Assembly (NCBI GenBank): GCA_017457545.1
Contig: JAFTHF010000210.1
Coordinates: 1-8,216, forward strand
Direction of reading: 5' to 3'
DNA: 8,216 nucleotides
DNA from: Clostridia bacterium
GTDB lineage: Bacteria; Bacillota_A; Clostridia; Oscillospirales; CAG-272
Part shown: one piece after another, positions 1-6,800 of the stretch
How positions within the stretch are numbered: position 1 is the first letter of the stretch
Layout of the letters: each line of letters opens with the position of its first letter
Made by a program: the position numbers and the translations under genes
The notes under the pieces: generated by a model
Databases searched by the model: none
The model's input: only the letters and a program-made list of their open reading frames with translations
Told to the model about the DNA's origin: nothing

Positions 1-126
1 CTCTTCCCATGTTGCCTTAGCCTCTGCCTTTGCAGCCTGGAAGTTTGCCTTATCAACCTCGTGCTGTGCCTTTGTGCTTGCCTTCATATCACCGAATGCC
101 TTTTTGAAAAAGCTCTTGATTCCCAT
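1..126 (-). CDS. Small charged helical protein, N-terminal 42 residues only (cut by window edge)
   Basis: The start codon is at 126 and the frame stays open to base 1, so the C-terminus lies outside the window. The visible N-terminus begins MGIKSFFKKAFGDMK and continues as a long run rich in Ala, Lys and Glu with no Gly or Pro after residue 12, which predicts one amphipathic or coiled-coil helix. There is no signal peptide or obvious membrane segment, although the first 12 residues (Phe and Lys rich) could form a membrane-surface helix. An AAGGAGA ribosome site at 135-141 sits 8 nt before the ATG. It lies 37 nt after the stop of the 113-aa two-TM gene with no terminator between, so co-transcription is likely. 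From memory, short proteins starting this way are common in gut Clostridia and lack a known function; I do not assign one. Start and frame are well supported, function is not. Confidence 0.75.
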   Translation of the reverse strand, partial: MGIKSFFKKAFGDMKASTKAQHEVDKANFQAAKAEAKATWEE

Positions 127-163
127 TGTCTGGTTCTCCTTTTGTTATTGTTATATTTTAATT

Positions 164-505
164 TTATTTGTTAAGAATGCTGTCTGAAAGCTCAAGTACC
201 TTTTCGGAATACTTCTTTTTTCTCTTTGCAAGAAGCTTATCATGCATAGGCTTTGCAGCTGACACCATTGCGATACCTGCGCAACCGATTGCAACTCCTG
301 CGCCTACCATTGTGCCGATTACTCCCATGGCAAGGCACATACCTGTACCTAATACAAGTGAGCCTGCTGTACCGAATGCGTATGAAAATACCTTTACAGG
401 ACGCTTAATCTGCTTATCAAGTGTTTTTAACTTGTCAAGCTCTGTTTCTTCCTTTTCTACATACTGCTGACGAATCTTTTCAGCTGTCTTCATTTCATTT
501 GTCAT
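164..505 (-). CDS. Glycine-rich two-TM small membrane protein (paralogue of the gene at 679-1068)
   Basis: This is a 113-aa protein of unknown function. Residues 1-36 are a charged cytoplasmic-type segment. Residues about 37-61 and 62-84 are two adjacent hydrophobic helices rich in Gly (GSLVLGTGMCLAMG and following), with GxxxG-like spacing that favours tight helix packing. Residues 85-113 form a very basic tail (KRKKKY) ending in an amphipathic stretch, EKVLELSDSILNK. The pattern IRxQY near the N-terminus, the Gly-rich helix 1 and the KxxKYxExxLxLSD tail are shared with the 129-aa gene at 679-1068, so the two are diverged paralogues. A strong SD (CGGAGGA, 513-519) lies 7 nt before the ATG. 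It heads its own transcription unit, downstream of an operon terminator and of an 11-bp repeat array. I recall short relatives being labelled dihydropteridine reductase in databases; no Rossmann nucleotide-binding motif or catalytic YxxxK is visible, so I do not accept that name. Confidence 0.85.
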   Translation of the reverse strand: MTNEMKTAEKIRQQYVEKEETELDKLKTLDKQIKRPVKVFSYAFGTAGSLVLGTGMCLAMGVIGTMVGAGVAIGCAGIAMVSAAKPMHDKLLAKRKKKYSEKVLELSDSILNK

Positions 506-548
506 TATGTTTTCCTCCGTATTTGTTCTTGTTTTTGTTTACGTTCCT

Positions 549-577
549 ATTATACGGTAGCCATGTTTGTATTTTAA
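549..577 (-). promoter_or_regulatory. Predicted promoter of the 113-aa gene
   Basis: On the minus strand a perfect TATAAT (549-554) is followed about 44 nt later by the ATG at 505. With a 17-nt spacer the -35 hexamer is TTAAAA (572-577), only 4/6 to TTGACA. A strong -10 with a poor -35 and an 11-bp repeat array directly upstream (582-625) is the usual layout of an activator-dependent promoter. The assignment is by eye. Confidence 0.6.
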
Positions 578-589
578 TAAAATACCGTA
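553..589. repeat. Nested inverted repeats spanning the promoter
   Basis: TACGGTA (553-559) and its exact reverse complement TACCGTA (583-589) flank the -35 region with a 23-nt gap. Nested against the right arm is a second palindrome, GTATTTT/AAAATAC (569-575 and 579-585, 3-nt gap). The left outer arm overlaps the -10 hexamer. It could be a second operator or simply an AT-rich coincidence; the outer pair is the less likely to be chance because it contains G/C positions. Confidence 0.35.
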
Positions 590-625
590 AATGAATTGAA
601 AAAGAAATGTAAAAGAAATGTAAAA
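582..625 (-). promoter_or_regulatory. 11-bp direct-repeat array, predicted response-regulator operator
   Basis: On the plus strand gaaatgtaaaa occurs twice back to back (604-614, 615-625) with no mismatch. The preceding 11 bases (593-603, gaattgaaaaa) match at 9/11, and the next 11 (582-592) match at 6/11 while keeping the gtaaa core. Read on the transcribed strand this is TTTAC-like cores every 11 bp (one has TTTTC), ending 4 nt before the weak -35 hexamer. OmpR/PhoB-family regulators bind head-to-tail to direct repeats spaced about one helical turn, and such a regulator is encoded at 2996-3667. Binding by that protein is inference. Confidence 0.55.
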
Positions 626-639
626 GCCGACTTTTTTAG

Positions 640-671
640 AAAAAATAAAAAAGAGGGTGAATTTCACCCTC
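640..671 (-). terminator. Intrinsic terminator of the two-component operon
   Basis: On the minus strand GAGGGTGAA pairs with TTCACCCTC across a single base (653-671; physically about 8 bp with a short loop). It is followed directly by T6-A-T6 (640-652). It lies 7 nt past the stop of the 129-aa gene, so it ends the four-gene operon and separates it from the 113-aa gene's unit. Confidence 0.9.
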
Positions 672-678
672 CTTTATC

Positions 679-1068
679 TTATTCATTTTCTTCCTTAAGA
701 AGCTCATCGGAAAGACGGAGTATCTCCTCTCCGTATTTTTCCTTATTGCGTTTCATTGTAACAAGGTATACAGGATACGCACTACCCATTGGAACTGCGC
801 CTGCCATAGAAACTATGATGCCGAACACCATAATGTCCCACACAAGTATCATTGCCATACCAAGACCGAAAATAAGGGTGCCCATAACTCCTATAACCAA
901 GGAAAGAATCGTTGAAAAGTTCTGCACAAAGCTATCAAGCCTTCTGATTCTTTCAAGCTTTATTTCCTTTTCGGACTTACCCCCGTATTGCTTTCTTATG
1001 CTTTCTATCTCTCTGCGCTCTGCCTCTGTCGGCGCAACATAAGTATATTCAAATCCTTTATTATCCAT
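679..1068 (-). CDS. Two-TM small membrane protein, last gene of the two-component operon
   Basis: This is a 129-aa protein of unknown function. Residues 1-50 are charged and probably helical (TEAERREIESIRKQY). Residues about 51-76 and 79-104 are two hydrophobic helices, the first Gly-rich (VIGVMGTLIFGLGMAM). Residues 105-129 are a charged tail containing KYGEEILRLSDELL. Both ends and the first helix align with the 113-aa protein at 164-505, so the pair arose by duplication and has diverged. The ATG lies inside the last codons of the upstream 8-TM gene (8-nt overlap), and the SD CGGAGA (1075-1080) lies within that coding sequence, which suggests translational coupling. It is the last gene before the terminator at 640-671. 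Being made with a histidine kinase and an 8-TM protein suggests a membrane partner or target of that system; this is inference from context only. Confidence 0.85.
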   Translation of the reverse strand: MDNKGFEYTYVAPTEAERREIESIRKQYGGKSEKEIKLERIRRLDSFVQNFSTILSLVIGVMGTLIFGLGMAMILVWDIMVFGIIVSMAGAVPMGSAYPVYLVTMKRNKEKYGEEILRLSDELLKEENE

Positions 1069-1960
1069 TATTATTCTCCGATTTAATTTTATTAATTGTT
1101 TTTACACCCTTTACTATCATATAGATAGCAACGCTGTATGCGCATATACTTACTGCACTTCCTGTAAGAGTATTTGCCAGGGATATATCCATTGCTCCGT
1201 CCGAAAAGGTATACAGCATAGCTGTCTGCAATGCCAGAATTGACACTGCACCGTCTATCAGGTTTATATTTCTTGCCGATTCGATTATAAGGTCATTTTG
1301 CTTTTGCGCCTTGACAAAATTGTATATTGACATACCTATTTTAATAAAAGCATATAATGCGGAAACATATATCATATAATCTCCGTATTCAAAGCCTTTT
1401 TCATCAAAAATCATTTGAGCAATTGACACGGATAAGGCAATATTAAGAAGCAGCATTCCTATTCCACTAACAAGATATGTCTTTACACGTCTTAAGCTGT
1501 CATCCTCGCCCCTGCTTTTTCTGTGATTAACCAAAACAGCTGAACGAATAAGGGTAAGCAGCAAATAATATGCAGCCAAGGATCCGAACCAGACGGAACC
1601 GTTTACTATGCCGATTATACCGTTATATATGCCGTAGGCTACGCTTACGGTCAATGAAACGGCTAAGCCTATAATTGTTCGGTAGCCAAAGCTTTCAAGC
1701 AGCTCTGCCGTAACAGAATTGCTTCTTAGCATTTTAATAATTTTTGATTTTATTTTTGGAGCAAAAATTACAATTGTATATATGCTATATCCAAAGGCCA
1801 CAGCAGTCAAACCATATAAAATGTAGGTTATAATCGCCATAACTCCGTCAAACGATTTAAGCATCAAAGCCATAGACGCCACTACAAGCAAGGCTGTTAC
1901 AGGATATATAATTGCAATAATTATTTTATTTGGTTGCTTTAATAAGTTAAATATCTTCAT
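1061..1960 (-). CDS. Eight-TM integral membrane protein of unknown function
   Basis: This is a 299-aa protein with about eight hydrophobic segments near residues 13-34, 40-66, 94-113, 122-145, 160-184, 195-217, 234-252 and 262-284. A basic loop lies at 67-81 (PKIKSKIIKML) and a charged loop at 146-160 (HRKSRGEDDSLRR), both likely cytoplasmic. The segment around 110-140 (YGIYNGIIGIVNGSVWFG, then LIRSAVL) resembles, from memory, a recurrent clostridial membrane-protein family without an assigned role. I see no Walker, permease-signature or peptidase motifs. Its ATG overlaps the 3' end of the histidine kinase gene by 14 nt and lacks a good SD, so it is probably translated by coupling to the kinase. 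This placement suggests a role next to the sensor, for example as accessory sensor or output, but nothing in the sequence proves it. Confidence 0.85.
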   Translation of the reverse strand: MKIFNLLKQPNKIIIAIIYPVTALLVVASMALMLKSFDGVMAIITYILYGLTAVAFGYSIYTIVIFAPKIKSKIIKMLRSNSVTAELLESFGYRTIIGLAVSLTVSVAYGIYNGIIGIVNGSVWFGSLAAYYLLLTLIRSAVLVNHRKSRGEDDSLRRVKTYLVSGIGMLLLNIALSVSIAQMIFDEKGFEYGDYMIYVSALYAFIKIGMSIYNFVKAQKQNDLIIESARNINLIDGAVSILALQTAMLYTFSDGAMDISLANTLTGSAVSICAYSVAIYMIVKGVKTINKIKSENNNG

Positions 1961-2999
1961 TTACACATTTTAATGTTATGGTAAAGGTGCTTCCCTTACC
2001 GATTTCACTCTTAACGGAGATTTCACCGCCAAGAATATCTATTACCTTTTTTACAAGGGGTAAGCCAAGTCCGTTTCCCTCTCCTGAATGTGATGTATCT
2101 CCCTGATAGAACTTATCAAAGATATGCTCACCGGTTTCCTTTGAAATACCACAGCCTGTATCGGACACAGACACCACTACTCTGTCAAGATACTCCTTAA
2201 GAGTAACAGTTACGCTTCCACCCGGCTCTGTAAACTTAATGGCGTTGGAAATAAGGTTATTCCACACTATTTCAAGGTAGCTTGGTGAGGAATATATGAT
2301 TACATCGTCAAGATCGCTATCAAGATTAAGACCCTTTTTATCAATTAAATCCTCAAAATTCAGTACGGTTTCCGCAAGCATTTCCGCAAGGTTTATTTTT
2401 TCATACTCTGTGCTTATTTCCTGATTCTCCAGCTTATTAAGCTTGAGAATATTTGTAATAAGGTCGGTTAAGCGACGTGATGCCTGATTTAAAATGGAAA
2501 CATATTTCTGTCTTGTTTCACTATCAAGGGATTCGTCCTTTAAAAGTGTACTGTAATTCTGGATTATAGCAAGAGGTGTCTTAAGCTCGTGAGAAACGTT
2601 TGATATGAAATCTGTTTTCAACACTGCGCTTTTCTCAAGCTCGGTTGCCATCTTATTAAGGTCCTCCATAATGGCATCGTAGCCATTATACTGAGAATAC
2701 TTATGGTCAGGGGTAATTCTTACAGAAAAATCCCCTGTGGTTATTTTTTCTGTTGCATCAAGTATCTTTTTAACAGGCTTATCTACCATTATTTTACGTC
2801 TTATATAGTCTGCTATAGTGCATACAGTTGACAAAATCAAAATAAGAATAAGCACAAGCACAGCTATAAGTCCCTTGTTTGACGTTCTGTCCTCTATATA
2901 GTCAAAAACCAGAATGGCTATCTGCATTATAATGGCAATAAGAGCAAAAAATGCTATAGCTCCCGACAACGAAAAGGTGCTGCGATTTCTTTTTTTCAT
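1947..2999 (-). CDS. Membrane sensor histidine kinase (HAMP, HisKA, HATPase_c)
   Basis: This 350-aa protein autophosphorylates on His and passes the phosphate to the regulator encoded just upstream. Two membrane helices (about 12-33 and 43-66) enclose only about 9 outside residues, so there is no extracellular sensor domain. A HAMP-like linker covers about 67-125. The H box is FISNVSHELKTPL with the phospho-acceptor at His137. The N box NNLISNAIKF ends near 256 (key Asn252), followed by DTGCGI (280-285), the F box FDKFYQ (294-299) and GNGLGL (308-313). All catalytic boxes look intact. Its ATG overlaps the regulator's TGA (ATGA at 2996-2999). The short loop resembles kinases that sense within the membrane or through an accessory membrane protein, and the 8-TM and two-TM proteins encoded next are candidates. 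The stimulus is unknown. Confidence 0.96.
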   Translation of the reverse strand: MKKRNRSTFSLSGAIAFFALIAIIMQIAILVFDYIEDRTSNKGLIAVLVLILILILSTVCTIADYIRRKIMVDKPVKKILDATEKITTGDFSVRITPDHKYSQYNGYDAIMEDLNKMATELEKSAVLKTDFISNVSHELKTPLAIIQNYSTLLKDESLDSETRQKYVSILNQASRRLTDLITNILKLNKLENQEISTEYEKINLAEMLAETVLNFEDLIDKKGLNLDSDLDDVIIYSSPSYLEIVWNNLISNAIKFTEPGGSVTVTLKEYLDRVVVSVSDTGCGISKETGEHIFDKFYQGDTSHSGEGNGLGLPLVKKVIDILGGEISVKSEIGKGSTFTITLKCVNEDI

Positions 3000-3667
3000 T
3001 TCAACACCGCCTTATAGCCAAGACCGTGAACCGTAAGTATTTCAAAGCCGTCACAGCCCGATGTCTTTTCTCTTATCTTTGCCATATACACATCTACTGT
3101 TCTTGATGTAGCTGAGGAATCGTAGTCCCAGAATTCCTCCATAAGAGCCGAACGGGTAAATGTCTTTTTAGGATAGGAAAGAAGCTTAAAAAGGATATCA
3201 AACTCACGTACAGTAAGAGGAATCTCCTCACCGTCAACTGAGGCTGTATGCTCCTCTGTGTTCATTGTAAAATTGCCTATCTTAATCTGCTTCTCTGTTT
3301 CAATCTTTGCTCTGCGCAAAATTGCATTTATCTTAAGAAGAAGCACATCCATATCAAAGGGCTTAGTTACATAATCGTCAATACCGATGGAATAGCTGAA
3401 CATCGTAGAGGGCTTATCGTCCTTTGCCGTCATAAAGATAATAGGAATATCTTTATCAAAGCTACGGATGTTTTTTGTAAGCTCATAGCCGTCCATTTTA
3501 GGCATCATAATATCTGTAAGCACTAAATCGTACTTTACCCTCTCGGTCATATCAAGGGCTTGTTCTCCGTCAAAGCAAGAGGTTATTTCATATCCGTTAT
3601 TTTTTAAAGATGAGGAAACAAAGCGATTAAGATCCTTATCATCCTCTACTATAAGTATTTTAATCAT
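2996..3667 (-). CDS. OmpR/PhoB-family DNA-binding response regulator
   Basis: This is a 223-aa protein. The receiver domain covers 1-118, with acidic pocket Glu8/Asp9, phospho-acceptor Asp52 (VLTDIMMPKMDG), switch Thr80 (FMTAK) and Lys102 (VTKPF), all expected residues. The winged-helix effector covers about 127-222: LTVREFDILFKLL, then RTVDVYMAKIREK (recognition helix) and the wing hairpin ILTVHGLGYKAV. Length is normal for the family. It is the first gene of the operon, with a textbook SD (GGAGGTG, 3672-3678) 4 nt before the ATG, and its stop overlaps the kinase start. It should dimerise on phosphorylation and bind direct repeats. 11-bp-phased repeats lie upstream of its own promoter (3726-3753) and of the 113-aa gene (582-625), suggesting autoregulation plus a second target. 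I cannot name an orthologue. Confidence 0.96.
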   Translation of the reverse strand: MIKILIVEDDKDLNRFVSSSLKNNGYEITSCFDGEQALDMTERVKYDLVLTDIMMPKMDGYELTKNIRSFDKDIPIIFMTAKDDKPSTMFSYSIGIDDYVTKPFDMDVLLLKINAILRRAKIETEKQIKIGNFTMNTEEHTASVDGEEIPLTVREFDILFKLLSYPKKTFTRSALMEEFWDYDSSATSRTVDVYMAKIREKTSGCDGFEILTVHGLGYKAVLK

Positions 3668-3693
3668 AGTACACCTCCGTTTTCATCATTTCT

Positions 3694-3722
3694 ATTGTAT
3701 CATATCTTAAGGGTATTTGCAA
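3694..3722 (-). promoter_or_regulatory. Predicted promoter of the two-component operon
   Basis: On the minus strand TACAAT (3694-3699) is 5/6 to consensus, with TTGCAA (3717-3722, 4/6) 17 nt upstream. An overlapping alternative -10, TATGAT (3699-3704, also 5/6), has no recognisable -35, but would place the upstream repeat array in the same helical register as at the 113-aa gene promoter. The leader to the ATG at 3667 is short. Confidence 0.55.
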
Positions 3723-3725
3723 AAG

Positions 3726-3753
3726 GTTTATATTTTGTTAATGAATTGTAAAT
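3726..3753 (-). promoter_or_regulatory. 11-bp-phased repeat array upstream of the response-regulator promoter
   Basis: On the transcribed strand the cores TTTAC (3748-3752), TTAAC (3737-3741) and TAAAC (3726-3730) recur exactly every 11 bp, ending 3 nt before the TTGCAA hexamer. The outermost 11-mer (plus strand gaattgtaaat, 3743-3753) matches the perfect 11-mer of the array at 604-625 in 9 of 11 positions. This is a likely autoregulatory site for the OmpR-family regulator. The two inner copies are degenerate in an AT-rich region, so the call is moderate. Confidence 0.45.
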
Positions 3754-3758
3754 TCCAC

Positions 3759-3796
3759 AAAAAAAGGTACAGGCCACACGAATGTGACCTGTGCCT
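3759..3796 (-). terminator. Strong intrinsic terminator of the LRR lipoprotein gene
   Basis: On the minus strand two 14-nt arms (3783-3796 and 3765-3778) pair with one C-A mismatch and one G-T wobble around a TTCG loop, followed by seven T (3759-3765). It lies about 40 nt past the stop at 3836. It separates the LRR gene from the two-component operon, and its T tract ends 6 nt before the repeat array at 3753. Confidence 0.93.
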
Positions 3797-3802
3797 CGGA
3801 GG

Positions 3803-3824
3803 TTTTACCACTTATTAGGTAAAA
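3803..3824 (-). other. Small hairpin between the LRR stop codon and the terminator
   Basis: TTTTACC and GGTAAAA form a 7-bp stem with an 8-nt loop in the 3' untranslated region of the LRR transcript. It has no T tract of its own. It may protect the transcript end or be a minor terminator accessory; it could also be chance. Confidence 0.3.
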
Positions 3825-3835
3825 ATCTTTAGTTA

Positions 3836-6800
3836 TTAACTGCGTGTCCAGATATTATGCTTATAGGTGTCTGATAGGTTAGTTGCATTTACGGCTGCAT
3901 CCGACACATCTACATCTATCTTTTCCAGACTGTTTGTAAGCTTAGCGCATTGCCAGCCCTCTGTATTTTCAAAGGTAACTGTTTTAAGCGATGGGCAGCC
4001 GTAAAAGGCAGATGAGCCTATATAGTTTACATTTTCGGGTATTATTATATCCTTAAGAGATGTACATCCATAAAATGATGCTGCTCCCAATGATGTTAAG
4101 CTGTCGGGGAAAACAATTTCGGTTAATGAGCTGCAGTTTTGAAATGCATTATGTCCTATTGATTCTATACCGTCATGAAGGGCAATACCTTCAAGAGCTG
4201 TACATCCGCTAAACATTTCGTTGCCTATTGACGTAATGCTTTCGGGAATTACAATATCAACTAAGGATGTACATTCCGAAAAGGCTCCGTCCCCTATTAT
4301 TGTTGCACCGTCTTCTACAACAACGCTTTCAAGTAAATTACAGTTATAGAAGCCGTATCTTCCTATTTCAACACCACCGGGAATTGTTACCTTTGTTATA
4401 TCGGTGCTGTAAAATGCATAACTGAAAACAACATAATTATTTCCCTTGTAATTTTTCGGCAAAACGATTTCCGCATCATTGCCTATATATCCGACAAGAT
4501 AATATTCATCGTTCAAGGTCATAAATATAAAATCATCAACGTTATCAAAAATACTGGGGCTTTCTATTGATGTATGAATTACCTCGGCATCCTTAAAATG
4601 TGGCTTAACGTCAAGAGAGGATAAATTATATACCTCCAAAAGCTTGTAGCAGCCTATAAAGACATCCCTTCCCAAGGATTTTAAGCTTGATGGGAGAGTA
4701 ATACTCATAAGAGATGTACATTCACCAAATGCCTGACTGTCTATAAGGGTAATTCCCTCCGATAATGTAAGCTTATAAAGTGATGAGTAGCCGTGGAATG
4801 CCCATGTGCCTATAGATGTAACGCTTGATGGGATTGTAACTGTTCTTATTGATGAGCAATTGTAAAATGCCAAGCCACTTACCGAGGTAATGCCCTCCGG
4901 TATTACAAGGTCTGTAAGAAGCTCCCCATTTAAATAAAGTGTTATTTCATTCTCATAATACAACGGTGTGCCGTCCATAGCTATAAACTGAATTTTACAC
5001 CATGATGTTAAATCTGCTAGGTTAACGTTTCTGATTCCTGTGCAGTTTTCAAATGCTCCTCTTTCAATTGAAGCAACGCCACTGCCAACTGTAACATCGG
5101 TCATATTGTAGCAATCGCGAAATACGCCTGTTCCGATTGATTTAACCCCGTTTCCTATAACAACTTTTTTAAGTGCTGTACAGCCGGAAAATGTATAGTT
5201 GTCAAGTAGTGTAACCTTATCGGGAATAATAATGCTTTCAAGAGATACACAATCGAAAAATACTGATTTGTCCATAGATGTAAGGCTAATAGGTAGAGCT
5301 ATATTTTTAAGGGATTTACAGCCCCAAAATGCGCCAAAGCCTATTGATGAGAGTCCGTCCGATAAGGCTACGTTATCAAGGGCTACGCAATTACGGAATG
5401 CGTACTTGCCTATGGATGTAACGCCTCCCGATACATTCACCTTGGTTACATTATCTCTACCATACAGGAAGCAATCGTAAATTGCATAGCCGTTTCCGTT
5501 ATAGTTACTCGGTAATGTAAGCTCACTGTCATTACCCAGATATCCCATAAGATAATATTTATTATCCAAGGTCATAAATACGTAGTTGTCTATATTTTCA
5601 AGTATACTTTTTTCGCTTGATGATGTGTGTATTATTTCAATGGAGCTGAAATATTTATCAACCTCTAATTCTGTAAAATTGTAAGCCTCTACCAGCTTAT
5701 CACAGTCATAAAATGCTCCGTAGCCAATGTTTTGAACACTCTTTGGCAAGGTGATGCTGATAAGGGAATCGCAATCGGAAAATGCAAGATTGCCTATTGA
5801 CGTAGCTGTGCTCGGAATAATTATGCTGTTAATAGTATTACATCCATTAAATGCATATGCTCCAATGCTTATAACTCCCTCGGGAATTATAAATTCGTTA
5901 ACCGAATTATCTGCATAGCATTTTACAAGAACTGTGCCGTCCTTGGAATATACTGCTCCGTTTACAGATTTAAATGATAAGCTGTCATTACTTATTTCTA
6001 TACTTTCAAGAGATACGCAATCCTTAAATGCACCCTCGCTTATTACGTTAACGCTGGCAGGAACAGTTACTTTTTCAAGAGATGTACACTCTGAAAAGGC
6101 AAAATTGCCAATTGATTTAACACCGTTCTTAATAACAACGGTTTTAAGAGCTGAGCAGCCCTCAAAGGTTGATGCATCTATTATGCCTACCTCTCCGGGA
6201 ACTGTTATTTCAGTAAGAGCTGTGCAGCCTGTAAATGCAGATTTGCCAAGGGTATTCAAATTTTCCGAAATGGTTACGACTTTAAGGGCTGTACAACCGT
6301 TAAATGCTAAATCTCCGATAGATATAACGCTATTTGGTATATCTACGCTTGTAAGCTCAATACAGCCACTAAAGGCAGATGCCCCTATTGATTTAACCCC
6401 GTCCTTAATTACCACAGCTGTCATTCTTCTGCAGTCCTTAAATGCGTTAGCGCCGATCTCAGTAAGGTTAGAAGAAATTGTAACCCCATTAAGATTATAA
6501 CAGCCCGTGAATGCGTCTTCTCCGATATAAACAGTGCTGTCGGGAATTGTAACATAGCTTCCGATTCCGGAGCAACCGAGGAATGCAGAAGCGCCTATAT
6601 GGGTTACACCGTTACCGAAATTAACTATGCCAAGCTGATAACAGTACTGAAAGGCATAATCTCCTATTTCCGTTACGCTGTCGGGGATATCTATACGAAA
6701 AAGTGACACGCATCTTGAAAATGCATATTCTCCAATTTGTGTAAGGCAGCTTGACAGTGTGATATCTCCAAGGTTGCTACATTTTTCAAATGCATTTTTA

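Noticed and set aside
168..470. 100-codon plus-strand open frame opposite the 113-aa gene
   Set aside because: Shadow of the minus-strand gene, which has a strong SD, promoter and paralogue.
164..505. Dihydropteridine reductase label that I recall for short relatives
   Set aside because: The protein is two membrane helices with charged ends; it has no nucleotide-binding glycine motif after a beta strand and no catalytic YxxxK.
596..1042. 148-codon plus-strand open frame opposite the 129-aa gene
   Set aside because: It runs through the terminator hairpin and antisense to a well-supported gene. Its composition (Ser/Ile/Pro-rich) is that of a shadow frame.
3248..3526. 92-codon plus-strand open frame in the response-regulator gene
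   Set aside because: It is antisense to a regulator with every conserved residue intact; there is no SD.
5934..6500. 188-codon open frame on the plus strand inside the LRR gene
   Set aside because: It is antisense to a repetitive gene; the repeated LRR codons simply lack stops in this frame. There is no ribosome site and no plausible protein features.
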